Source of the DNA: an uncultured bacterium
Lineage (GTDB): Bacteria > Muiribacteriota > Ozemobacteria > Ozemobacterales > Ozemobacteraceae
Reading direction: 5' to 3'
DNA length: 35,659 bases
Assembly (NCBI GenBank): GCA_937949615.1
Contig: CALEDQ010000034.1
Coordinates: 1 to 35,659, forward strand
In this document: piece after piece, positions 1-7,497 of the stretch
Layout of the letters: the number at the start of each line of letters is the position of its first letter
Position numbering within the stretch: position 1 is the first letter of the stretch
The notes under the pieces: generated by a model
The model's input: the letters and a program-made list of their open reading frames with translations, nothing else
Database searches by the model: none
What the model was told of the DNA's origin: nothing
Translations under genes and position numbers: made by a program

Positions 1-56
1 AATTTTACTGCTTCATCACTTATCGGCTTGACCAATTTTCTCAGACCACCGCTCAT
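1..56 (-). other. Open reading frame running off the left edge (partial, doubtful)
   Basis: A minus-strand frame opens with an ATG at 54-56 (MSGGLRKLV...) inside the end of the methyltransferase gene and has no stop before the window edge. No Shine-Dalgarno sequence precedes it. It could be the continuation of the methyltransferase after a frameshift, the start of the next gene, the end of an inserted element, or nothing. Only about 18 codons are visible, so no function can be given. Confidence 0.2.
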
Positions 57-3000
57 TAATGCTAAATTTGGTTTCGTGATGTATCTCTTCAAAAAGTTTT
101 AATTCATTCTGGAATTGAAAATGATTTACAAGACGTTGGTAGATCTCTGTTCTTAATTGCCCCCCTTTGGTGTCATCAAAAATCCCTTCCGGGTGAAGAA
201 AACCAGCGACGCCATTGTGATTAGCAATCAGCCATGCTTGAGGCAAAAAACATTTGTAGAGATTTGCTTGCATCCCCTTTAGAATCGAGTAATTTTGCAA
301 GGCATTTAGAAAATTTTGAGTAGCAGTAGCGCCTTCAAATTCGGTTAGATACTCTCGATGCAAGTTTAGTTTTCTGACAATTTCATCTCTTTTCGCCGCC
401 ATGTTACTTGCAGAATCACGATGTAATACGAAGAGCGGGTTGGCGTCGCCCATGATGCCCGATTCGTTCCATTCGACTTTAAGCCAGGGTGGGTTACCGA
501 GAATCAGGTCGAAGCCGCCGTTGTCGGCGAAGATGTCGGCAAATGCCAGCTCCCAGTGGAAGAAACGGTAGCGTTCTGCCAGAGCCTGCACCTGCGCCAG
601 ATGCGGGGTTTTATCGCACAGCTCGTTGATGTCGACAAAACCGTGTTCGTCTACCTGGGCGATGAATTTTTCTTTCGGGGCCGTATCAGGAAACAGCGAC
701 AACTGTTCAGCCTTTGTTGGCGCGCTGCTGAACAGATCGCCCTGCAGAATCAGTGAGAGTTCGAGCAGCATTTCCTGGCGGGTCGGCAGCAGATCGGCCT
801 TTTCGATCGGCCAGAACCACAGGGCGCACCAGTAGTCCATCGCCAGTTTAAGACGGCGGTAAGGGCTCGAACTGCGCACATCGTCGGTCAGAAACTCGCT
901 CTGATAGATTTTATCCTTGAGCCCCATGGCGGTATTCTGCCGGCCATCAGGCGCGGGTTGCCCGAAAATCTGCATGCTGTCGCTGGTGCGCCGGCGAATA
1001 TTGCGCAGCTCACTGATATGCCGCGCCCAGAGCCTGTCGACCGCCTGCGAAAGCTGCTGCAGATGCTCGACCTCATCTTCACTGTATGGGGCGCAGAAAT
1101 CTTTGCGCCATTTGTCGATCAGCTTGAGCTGGGCCGGGCGCATACCCTTGATGACCTTGTCATTGAACGCCGCCATTCCCTTATCGGCAGTCAGAAAATG
1201 ATAAACCTGGCCGGCCTGCAGGCTGGTGCCCGGCATGATGCGTTCGGGCACCATATCGAGCCAGAGCTGCCCGGTTTTATTACCTTTACGCAGATTTTCG
1301 GCGGCAAAAACCTGCCGCCGCGCCCCGATCAATGAATTGCCACAGAAAAGCTGCATGCCGAACCAGGGCACGAAACCGCCGGGGTGAATGGCGTTGAGCC
1401 ACAGCGATACTTCGGCGAGTTCTACTGCTACCGGGTTCAGGTCGACCCCAAAAACATTGTTGTCGGCAAGAAAGGTTTTTACCTTCTGTTTTTCGGCGGC
1501 ATACTGTTCGGCCTGAATCGTCTGGCCGAGTTCTTTCTGCTTGCGCTGCAGATAAGCTTCGGCCAGCTGATTGACCGCCTCGTTGAGAAAGGCGGCGCTG
1601 CCCATTGCCGGTTCACAGACCTTCAGTTTGAGAATCTCGTCGGCACTGCGGTTCTGAAGCAGTTCCTTGAGGGCGAAATGCACCAGGCAGTTCGTCAGCG
1701 ATTCGGGGGTATAGTAAGAAGCCGAGTTCTCACGGTCACGCCCGGCCATGCGATAGATAAAAGTGCCCTTAGGGTAGCAGAGCAGCGTGCCGTCAGGGTT
1801 ATAAACCTTCTCTTCTTCGCTATAGGCCACCAGGTCTTCGCCTTTGACAAAATAGGCGGTTTCGAGCTCGTTACGTGCTTCGCCGGCCGGTTTGACCTCG
1901 TAAAGGTCGGTTTCGGCAAGAAAACCGCGATAAGACAGCAGCGCTTCATAAACGGCGCCGAGCTGGTTGATGCCGAGCTGCGCGTATGAGATGCGGCCGC
2001 GTCGACCCTTGCCACCGCGCCCGGCACCTGGTGCCGAGAGCGACATTTTTTCGATGACCTGCTGCAGCACGAAATTGCGCAACTTGACACTGCCAAGCAG
2101 CTTCAGCTTCTGCGGGTCGAAAAGATGTGACTGCAGGGCCGTCATTCTGAAAGTGTGATGACCTTCGTAACCGCTGCCGTCGTTCATTACCATCTGACGG
2201 GCCTGATGCGCCGGCTGATGACCTTCGAAGACAAGACGGAAAAGAATCTGCAGCGATTCGTGCAGATAATGACCGTTGCGCGATTCTTCACTGGTGAGCT
2301 TGATCATTTCAAGATCACGCAGCGATTCAAGACTGTAGCCAAGGCGGTAGGCATCGGCTTTCATCGGCGCATAATCGAGTTCGGGCCGGGATTCGATAAA
2401 AAACAGAAAAAGCAGTCGGTACATGTAGCGCAGGCATTCGATACTCAACTGCCCCGCCAGATCGCGATCAAAGACGCCGATCTTGTGGGTGCGCAGATAA
2501 TGAACCGCTTCGTTGCCGAGCAGTTCTATCGACTGGCGCAGCGCGTATTTGAGATCTTCAGAAACCGAATAGGCGTGGCGGTGCGAATTTTCGTCGAGGT
2601 TGTCGAGCAGGCACAGGCCATCGACCGGGCAGATGCAGTCACGGTGCAGCAGGGCGGCGGTTACCTGCAGCGTTGAATTGTCGCGGCGCTCGAAAATTTC
2701 TTTAAGGTCGAATCTGATACTGCGTTTCTGGTTCCATTTATTGCGATCGATGAGCATCAGTTGAGAAGAACCGCAGATGATTACCCAGCGGGGCGGCTCT
2801 TCAAGAGTAAAAACCTGCCGGGTGACAATTTCTTCGACATCAGCACCGGCCGGCAGTGACGGGGCTTTTTCGCTCGCCGGCACCGAAGGCAGCTGACAGG
2901 GGTCGAACTGCGACTGCAGCAGCACACCCTCTTCGTCGTCGGCTTCGATCACCGGGATCAACCAGAGTTCTGGCGCCCCGTTACGCGTGGCCACCTGGCC

Positions 3001-3327
3001 AACGAGCGGCAGCAGTGAACCGTCGCCCATTTCCCTGGTGTCGCTGCGAAATTCATAGCCAAGCACCGGCAGCAGTTCCTGCAGAAATTCGTATTGCAGC
3101 TGCAGCTTTTCTACGGGCTTGCGGGCCTTGTTCAGGCGGCTGCGCATCTGAAAATACTGCGAAGACAGAGGTGCGAGGCGGCTGTATGGTGGCCTGACAC
3201 CCTGTTCGCTTTCGCGGGTTTTCCAGTTTTTGAAAGTGTCTTTGAGGTCATCTTCGAGCAGGGCGGTCAGGTAATGGCTGGTATAGAATTCGTTTTCGTT
3301 GTAGATACCGGTAAAATCGATGGTCAT
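16..3327 (-). CDS. drmMI: DrmMI/Eco57I-type N6-adenine DNA methyltransferase, C-terminus apparently cut short
   Basis: Large class I adenine-specific DNA methyltransferase. Motif I (CEPAMGS) begins near residue 571, followed by a GVDLNPVAVELAEVSLWL stretch. The catalytic NPPW motif is at residues 945-948, so an unusually long segment separates SAM-binding and catalytic motifs, as in the large Eco57I/PglX/DrmMI enzymes. The start is supported by GGAGGT upstream of the ATG, which overlaps the helicase stop by 4 bp (ATGA), so the two are translationally coupled. A SNF2 helicase plus this type of methylase is the core of class 1 DISARM; the remaining drm genes would lie beyond the left edge. Oddities: the frame stops only about 155 residues after NPPW, just after a HHETKFSIN segment where related enzymes normally continue into a target-recognition region. 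The last roughly 140 codons are also about 39% GC against about 56% for the sampled upstream part. The gene symbol is provisional; a BREX PglX-like or other helicase-methylase system is the main alternative. Confidence 0.78.
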   Translation of the reverse strand: MTIDFTGIYNENEFYTSHYLTALLEDDLKDTFKNWKTRESEQGVRPPYSRLAPLSSQYFQMRSRLNKARKPVEKLQLQYEFLQELLPVLGYEFRSDTREMGDGSLLPLVGQVATRNGAPELWLIPVIEADDEEGVLLQSQFDPCQLPSVPASEKAPSLPAGADVEEIVTRQVFTLEEPPRWVIICGSSQLMLIDRNKWNQKRSIRFDLKEIFERRDNSTLQVTAALLHRDCICPVDGLCLLDNLDENSHRHAYSVSEDLKYALRQSIELLGNEAVHYLRTHKIGVFDRDLAGQLSIECLRYMYRLLFLFFIESRPELDYAPMKADAYRLGYSLESLRDLEMIKLTSEESRNGHYLHESLQILFRLVFEGHQPAHQARQMVMNDGSGYEGHHTFRMTALQSHLFDPQKLKLLGSVKLRNFVLQQVIEKMSLSAPGAGRGGKGRRGRISYAQLGINQLGAVYEALLSYRGFLAETDLYEVKPAGEARNELETAYFVKGEDLVAYSEEEKVYNPDGTLLCYPKGTFIYRMAGRDRENSASYYTPESLTNCLVHFALKELLQNRSADEILKLKVCEPAMGSAAFLNEAVNQLAEAYLQRKQKELGQTIQAEQYAAEKQKVKTFLADNNVFGVDLNPVAVELAEVSLWLNAIHPGGFVPWFGMQLFCGNSLIGARRQVFAAENLRKGNKTGQLWLDMVPERIMPGTSLQAGQVYHFLTADKGMAAFNDKVIKGMRPAQLKLIDKWRKDFCAPYSEDEVEHLQQLSQAVDRLWARHISELRNIRRRTSDSMQIFGQPAPDGRQNTAMGLKDKIYQSEFLTDDVRSSSPYRRLKLAMDYWCALWFWPIEKADLLPTRQEMLLELSLILQGDLFSSAPTKAEQLSLFPDTAPKEKFIAQVDEHGFVDINELCDKTPHLAQVQALAERYRFFHWELAFADIFADNGGFDLILGNPPWLKVEWNESGIMGDANPLFVLHRDSASNMAAKRDEIVRKLNLHREYLTEFEGATATQNFLNALQNYSILKGMQANLYKCFLPQAWLIANHNGVAGFLHPEGIFDDTKGGQLRTEIYQRLVNHFQFQNELKLFEEIHHETKFSINERWSEKIGQADK

Positions 3328-6173
3328 GCCACACCTCCGCTCAAAACCGCAACCACTCTGATATAAGGCTTATCTTCGGTCGTCATCGTATCTTCGATCC
3401 ATTGCATGTAATCGCCAAACAGCTTGTCGATACGCCGCCTTTTTTCTTCTTTTCGGTTCTGACTGAGCCGCCCGGCCCCGCCTTCGCCGCCAAAATCGAG
3501 CTCGAGCTGCCTGACCTGCTTGCCGCGCAGTCTTTCGAGGGCTTCGAGATGCAGATTGAGCTTCTCGTTGATCTGCTTTTCAAAATCTTTGCGGCTGGCA
3601 GTCATCAGGGCTCTGGTCTTTTCGACAGCGGCCGGAAGAAGCTTCTGCAACTCAGTGCACGAAAAATCATGCCCCGGATTCGGGTAACTGCTGCGCCCGA
3701 GTTCGAGACGGTCGATCAGTTCGCTCAGTTCGCAGTCGCCGGCAAAGCGGCCGCCGACAAAACGCAGACCGAGCCAGCGGTGAATCAGCGGGTGCGCCTT
3801 GCGATTCGGAATCAGACCCGACATGATGAAATAGCATTCATCATGCGCGAGGCGGTTTTTCAGCAGCAGCACCGGCGCTTCATTTCGGCCAAACGCCGCG
3901 AGCAGCTTATCATTGAGCCAGCCAACCACCGGGTTGAGTTCCCACAGGTAGTGAATACCCGGCCAGCTTTCTTCGCTGCGACTGCCGGCGATCTCACGCT
4001 GCACCAGCTCAACGTCTTCAGACAGGGTCAGCAGACCTTTCTCTGGAGCGATTTCTGCCGGCAGGTAGCGAAAGCGCTGCATAAGATCGTCGCCGGCGGT
4101 CAGATCGATACGTTTCGCCTTCGGGTCAAAGCTGGCCTGAATGATGGTTGAGCTGCGCATGAATTCTATGGCGGCCTGGCTGTAGCTGAAGTTGTCTTTG
4201 AACAGCGACAGGTGTCTGGCGGTCGGCACCGGACTGTCGAGGTCTTCTGGTTCACTTTCGCCAAAAAGAATGGCGAGCGGGTCGAATTCGCGATCCTGTG
4301 AGAGAGTGCTGACAAATTCTTCTGGCGTCTGGCCTTTGCCGATGGCTTCGGCAACCAGGCTTTCTTCGCCGTCGACATCGTAAACTCGCATGAATTCAGC
4401 AGGATCGCCAATATTTTTTACGGTCTCGCGGTCTTTTTCGATCAGCAGTTCAAGAATGCGGGTATCGCCCTTGATCATCGGGTTTTCGCTGTCGGTCAGC
4501 AGATAGAAAATCTCAGGGGTCTGGCTCTGGCCATAGCGGTCGATGCGGCCGTTGCGCTGTTGAAAAACCATCAGCGACCAGGGAATATCGAAATGAATCA
4601 TGCGGTGCGAAAGATAATGCAGGTTGATACCTTCAGAGGCGACATCAGAAGCGATCAGCAGTCGCAGCGGCAGGTCTTTTCGACCAAACGCCTCGACAAC
4701 CCTCTGTTGTTCGATGTCTGACATGGTTCCGTGCAGAATTTCGACCTGGGCGTCTTTGAGTTTAAGGTCGCGGGTCAGGTTTTCGTACAGAAACTTGAGC
4801 GTTTCGATGCGCTCGGTAAAAATAACCAGGCGGTCATCGGTATCTTTGCCGGTCCAGCCGAAACCTTTATTTTTATCGGTTATGACCTGCAGCAGGCGCT
4901 GGTATTTAGAAAACTCAGCCTTGCCGATGCGGTCAACCTGTCGCGCAAAATTCTGCAACTGGTTGAGATCGCTGGCAAATTCGGGGTTATTCTCTTTTTC
5001 GAGTTTTTTGATGCGGTTTTTGAGAGTTGCCAGACAGGCGGCCGGGCTTGAGAATAGCGCTTTTTCGAGAGTTATTCTGAACAGATGCGAGCCGGTTCTG
5101 CGTTCGTCGAGGCGGCTGAAATCAAAGCCGGTGAGCATGTCGAAGGTGGCTTCTTCGGCAGCACTGGCCGCTGCCCGGGCGGTTTTGATCTCACGTTCTC
5201 TGAAGGCCGATTCGACCTGATATTGAATATCTTTTTTGAAACGGCGGATATATAGGCCTTTGATATCTTCGGGTCCGTAATCATCGGGGTTGGCAATTGC
5301 GGTCGGGTCGAGCATGTTCATCAGACTGGCGAAGCTGCGGGCCCGGCCGTCGTGCGGCGTGGCCGACAGCATGATCAGGGTGTCGGATTTACTCGCCAGC
5401 AGACTGGCGAGGCGGGCGCGCAGCGACGAACCGTTACCGCGCTGCGCAACGTTATGCGCTTCGTCGATGACGATGATATCCCACCAGGCATTTTCGATAT
5501 AGGTGCGGTATTCGGTATCCTGCTTCAGGGTATCGATTGAAATAATGCTTTTGTCGTAATAGTAAAAGGGGTTCTGGTTAGTGGGAATGCGGTTTCTGAC
5601 GCGCTGAATACCGACTGAGTCGAGTCTGACCAGCGGTATGGTGAAGCGGCACCACATTTCTTTCTGAAACTGGGTCAGCATGCTTTTGACGGTCAGCACG
5701 AGAATTCTTTTGCCTTTGCCGCGTCTGATCAGTTCTGACATGAGAATGCCGGCTTCGAGGGTTTTGCCCAGACCGACCGCGTCGGCGATAAGAATACGCT
5801 GGCGCGGCTGTCCAAGTGCCTGAAAAGCCGGTTTGAGCTGGTATGGCACTGTATCCATGGCGGCCCGGTGCCCGATGAAAAGCTCGCTGCCGGTGGGTGG
5901 AGCGCTGCGCAGCAGGCTTTCGATATAAAGCAGCGACGCCTGGAATGAGCTGGATTTATCGGGCACCAGTCGGGTGAGTGCGGGGTCGAGCACCTCGATT
6001 TTCTTTTCGATTTCGTCGAGAAAAATGACGGTGCGATCTTTGACTATTTCGGAAATTCCTGTGGCACTGATTGCCTGGCCCCCGGTCGATGTTCTGTCGA
6101 CTCTGGTTACGAGCCACTCGGCGTCTCTGACTACTATTCTTGCCCCCGGTGCCAATGTTTCAGCTGTATTCAT
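3324..6173 (-). CDS. drmD: SNF2/RapA-like superfamily 2 helicase (DrmD-like)
   Basis: A 949-residue SF2 ATPase of the SNF2/RapA type, expected to translocate on double-stranded DNA. Visible motifs: DAVGLGKT (Walker A, residues 131-138), DEAH (237-240), SATP (270-273), SEGINLH (motif V, about 513-519) and QQRNGRIDRYGQ (motif VI, about 538-549). The N-terminal PGARIVVRDAEWLV segment and the length of about 950 residues fit DISARM DrmD and related phage-defence helicases. The start ATG is preceded by a G-rich Shine-Dalgarno-like run (GGGGGT) and a good promoter at 6201-6229. It overlaps the downstream methyltransferase gene by 4 bp, giving a two-gene leftward operon divergent from the repeat array. 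In DISARM this helicase acts with the methylase and further drm proteins on incoming phage DNA. That role is inferred here from gene pairing, not shown. The gene symbol is provisional. Confidence 0.82.
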   Translation of the reverse strand: MNTAETLAPGARIVVRDAEWLVTRVDRTSTGGQAISATGISEIVKDRTVIFLDEIEKKIEVLDPALTRLVPDKSSSFQASLLYIESLLRSAPPTGSELFIGHRAAMDTVPYQLKPAFQALGQPRQRILIADAVGLGKTLEAGILMSELIRRGKGKRILVLTVKSMLTQFQKEMWCRFTIPLVRLDSVGIQRVRNRIPTNQNPFYYYDKSIISIDTLKQDTEYRTYIENAWWDIIVIDEAHNVAQRGNGSSLRARLASLLASKSDTLIMLSATPHDGRARSFASLMNMLDPTAIANPDDYGPEDIKGLYIRRFKKDIQYQVESAFREREIKTARAAASAAEEATFDMLTGFDFSRLDERRTGSHLFRITLEKALFSSPAACLATLKNRIKKLEKENNPEFASDLNQLQNFARQVDRIGKAEFSKYQRLLQVITDKNKGFGWTGKDTDDRLVIFTERIETLKFLYENLTRDLKLKDAQVEILHGTMSDIEQQRVVEAFGRKDLPLRLLIASDVASEGINLHYLSHRMIHFDIPWSLMVFQQRNGRIDRYGQSQTPEIFYLLTDSENPMIKGDTRILELLIEKDRETVKNIGDPAEFMRVYDVDGEESLVAEAIGKGQTPEEFVSTLSQDREFDPLAILFGESEPEDLDSPVPTARHLSLFKDNFSYSQAAIEFMRSSTIIQASFDPKAKRIDLTAGDDLMQRFRYLPAEIAPEKGLLTLSEDVELVQREIAGSRSEESWPGIHYLWELNPVVGWLNDKLLAAFGRNEAPVLLLKNRLAHDECYFIMSGLIPNRKAHPLIHRWLGLRFVGGRFAGDCELSELIDRLELGRSSYPNPGHDFSCTELQKLLPAAVEKTRALMTASRKDFEKQINEKLNLHLEALERLRGKQVRQLELDFGGEGGAGRLSQNRKEEKRRRIDKLFGDYMQWIEDTMTTEDKPYIRVVAVLSGGVA

Positions 6174-6200
6174 TCTCTGACCCCCGCTATTTTTCTGAGA

Positions 6201-6229
6201 ATGATACTCGCACGCCTCGCAAATGGCAA
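6201..6229 (-). promoter_or_regulatory. Probable sigma70-type promoter for the helicase-methyltransferase operon
   Basis: On the minus strand TTGCCA (6224-6229) and TATCAT (6201-6206) are separated by 17 bp, a good match to the -35/-10 consensus. Transcription would start near 6194 and leave a leader of about 20 nt before the helicase ATG at 6173. Confidence 0.6.
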
Positions 6230-6326
6230 GAAAGATGTCTGCAGCGCCGGTTCAATAAAATTTTGCGACCGAAACCGGCCAATATCCGTGCACAAACCCA
6301 CTTAAAAAAACAAGTTTATTTTTATA

Positions 6327-6356
6327 TTGACTTTTTAAATTTTCAGTTGTTATTAT
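6327..6356 (+). promoter_or_regulatory. Probable promoter reading into the AGTAC array
   Basis: TTGACT (6327-6332) and TATTAT (6351-6356) are spaced 18 bp apart on the plus strand in an AT-rich stretch. Transcription would begin near 6363, about 50 nt before the first AGTAC unit, and would run through the whole array into the winged-helix gene at 6695. The array would then form most of a leader of about 330 nt. Confidence 0.5.
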
Positions 6357-6412
6357 AAGCTTGTGAAAACAATTCTTTGATAACTTAAAAACTGCTTCCA
6401 AACTAAAAAATT

Positions 6413-6609
6413 AGTACATTTAGACCATTACAAAGTACCAATTTTTACATAGTAAAAGTACCAATATTTATATGCACGAGTACATAATAAACCAGTACTC
6501 TAAAACATGTAAATAGTACAGTTAAAAAGTCAGCGAAGTACATGCCGGGTTCCGTTCAAAGTACAAATTTCTGGTCACGATAGTACAAATTCCTTCGACC
6601 TGTAAGTAC
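6413..6609 (+). repeat. Regular array of ten AGTAC repeats with ~22-bp period
   Basis: Exact AGTAC pentamers start at 6413, 6434, 6457, 6479, 6494, 6515, 6537, 6560, 6582 and 6605. The intervals are 21, 23, 22, 15, 21, 22, 23, 22 and 23. All are in the same orientation: although GTAC is a palindrome, the preceding base is A in 10 of 10, and the next base is A or C in 9 of 10. Intervening segments are 16-18 nt (one of 10) and differ from each other, for example atttagaccattacaa, agttaaaaagtcagcga, atgccgggttccgttcaa and aaattccttcgacctgta. One AGTAC per roughly 1 kb would be expected by chance. The period of about two helical turns puts every motif on nearly the same DNA face. It occupies the 521-bp gene-free region between two divergent defence-like operons. 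Possible roles are a multi-site operator, a methylation target cluster, or a transcribed guide-like array. It is not a classical CRISPR, because the repeat is only 5 nt. Confidence 0.9.
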
Positions 6610-6694
6610 AAGTCAGTCGTGTTCGTTGTTTACATTTCTCGCGGAATAAGGATCGACAGATCTTTTTCAATATTTAACTCAAGGAGAATCTCAA

Positions 6695-6979
6695 ATGTCC
6701 AGACTCAACAATCTTCCCCAGACCGACTTCTCAGTTTTCCGCAAACTCATCATCGAATGCCTCATCAAAAATGGCGGCAAAGCCAGTCGACAGAGTGTAC
6801 TCAGCTTCATCGACAACAAACTGCAGGGCCATTTTCTGCCCGGCGATCTGGTATGGCGCGAAAAAACCCTCGAAGAAGCCTGGCGCAACAACGCTTCCTG
6901 GATGCGCCAACGCCTGGTCAACGAAGGCGTCATCGACAACAACGCCCCGCGCGGCATCTGGAAACTTTCGACCAACTAA
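6695..6979 (+). CDS. Small Mrr_N-like winged-helix DNA-binding protein
   Basis: A 94-residue protein resembling the isolated N-terminal winged-helix domain of Mrr-type restriction proteins. It has a helix-rich start (FRKLIIECLIKNGGKASRQSV), a central segment with conserved tryptophans (LVWREKTLEEAWRNNASWMRQRL) and the characteristic end (GVIDNNAPRGIWKL). No nuclease domain follows, so it is probably a DNA-binding accessory or regulator and not a restriction enzyme. The start is well supported: AAGGAG lies 8 nt before the ATG, whereas the overlapping frame opening at 6619 has no comparable site. It is the first gene downstream of the AGTAC array and likely shares its transcript, which makes it the prime candidate for the array-binding protein. 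That link is inference from position and fold. Confidence 0.72.
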   Translation: MSRLNNLPQTDFSVFRKLIIECLIKNGGKASRQSVLSFIDNKLQGHFLPGDLVWREKTLEEAWRNNASWMRQRLVNEGVIDNNAPRGIWKLSTN

Positions 6980-7068
6980 AATCATGTGGTGAAGCATCTT
7001 TCCTCTACCAGGCCGCAGAAGAACTAACTGATCAGTATCAACATCTTCAGGAAGGCAGGCAATAGAAT

Positions 7069-7317
7069 ATGCCAAGTTTTCTCGATATTGTATCCACTAT
7101 TTTATTAATTTGCGTGAATATAATCGAACTTATACCTTTAATCCTAACAGTTCTCTGGAATTTTATCGTTGCTGCTTTTTACATAAAATTGACAATCTTT
7201 TTTTTCAACAACCTGCTCTTTTTTTTCATCGTTTTTATTGTGTACCCATCGATCATCATCTCATTATATAGGTTTGGCAACGGTTTGTGGCTTGAGCTAC
7301 ACAGAACCAGACGTTGA
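7069..7317 (+). CDS. Small membrane protein, two or three hydrophobic segments
   Basis: An 82-residue, very hydrophobic and AT-rich product with no recognised family. Hydrophobic stretches span about residues 5-20, 22-45 and 48-66, followed by a short basic tail (LELHRTRR) that would face the cytoplasm. The nearest Shine-Dalgarno-like sequence (AGGAAGG) is 13 nt from the ATG, which is long. It sits between the winged-helix gene and the GHKL-helicase gene, in the same direction. Small membrane proteins in defence operons often act as abortive-infection effectors or anchors, but nothing in this sequence proves that. It could also be a chance AT-rich frame. Confidence 0.5.
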   Translation: MPSFLDIVSTILLICVNIIELIPLILTVLWNFIVAAFYIKLTIFFFNNLLFFFIVFIVYPSIIISLYRFGNGLWLELHRTRR

Positions 7318-7342
7318 CATACATTAAAAGGATAGTTTACAC
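7314..7342 (+). promoter_or_regulatory. Weak candidate promoter before the GHKL-helicase gene
   Basis: A perfect TTGACA (7314-7319) overlaps the stop of the membrane-protein gene. The best -10 at 16-17 bp spacing (TTTACA or TTACAC) is poor. The 180-bp gap before the next start leaves room for independent transcription. Confidence 0.25.
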
Positions 7343-7497
7343 AGCATTGTTACAAATGGCATACAGTTTTTGCTCAGACAGTTTAATCAATAGTCGTGAA
7401 CAAAGGCGCAGAAGAAGATATTAGAGGCAAATTGCAATCGGCACATAACTGCCCTGAAAGACTGAACCAGAATAAAATTTATTGCGAGAGGTCTGTG

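Noticed and set aside
1..56. Definite insertion-sequence end at the left edge
   Set aside because: Only about 56 bp are visible, with no transposase or paired inverted repeat, so an insertion cannot be claimed as a feature.
958..2676. Long plus-strand frames opposite the methyltransferase and helicase genes
   Set aside because: Their products show no motifs, while the minus-strand genes have complete catalytic motif sets; they are shadows of GC-rich coding sequence.
6413..6609. Calling the AGTAC array a classical CRISPR array
   Set aside because: The repeat is 5 nt, not about 23-50 nt, the inter-motif segments are only 10-18 nt, and no cas genes are visible in the window.
6413..6609. Replication-origin iterons or DnaA boxes
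   Set aside because: AGTAC does not match DnaA boxes, and no replication initiator gene or partition genes flank it.
6619..7065. 148-residue frame overlapping the winged-helix gene
   Set aside because: It lacks a ribosome site and its product is low-complexity Arg/Gln-rich where it overlaps the real gene. Only its last ~28 codons (6979-7065) look protein-like, perhaps a remnant.
7396..7497. GTG start at 7396 for the GHKL-helicase
   Set aside because: No Shine-Dalgarno at 7396; ATG 7498 has GAGAGG at good spacing and begins the helical segment before the ATPase domain.
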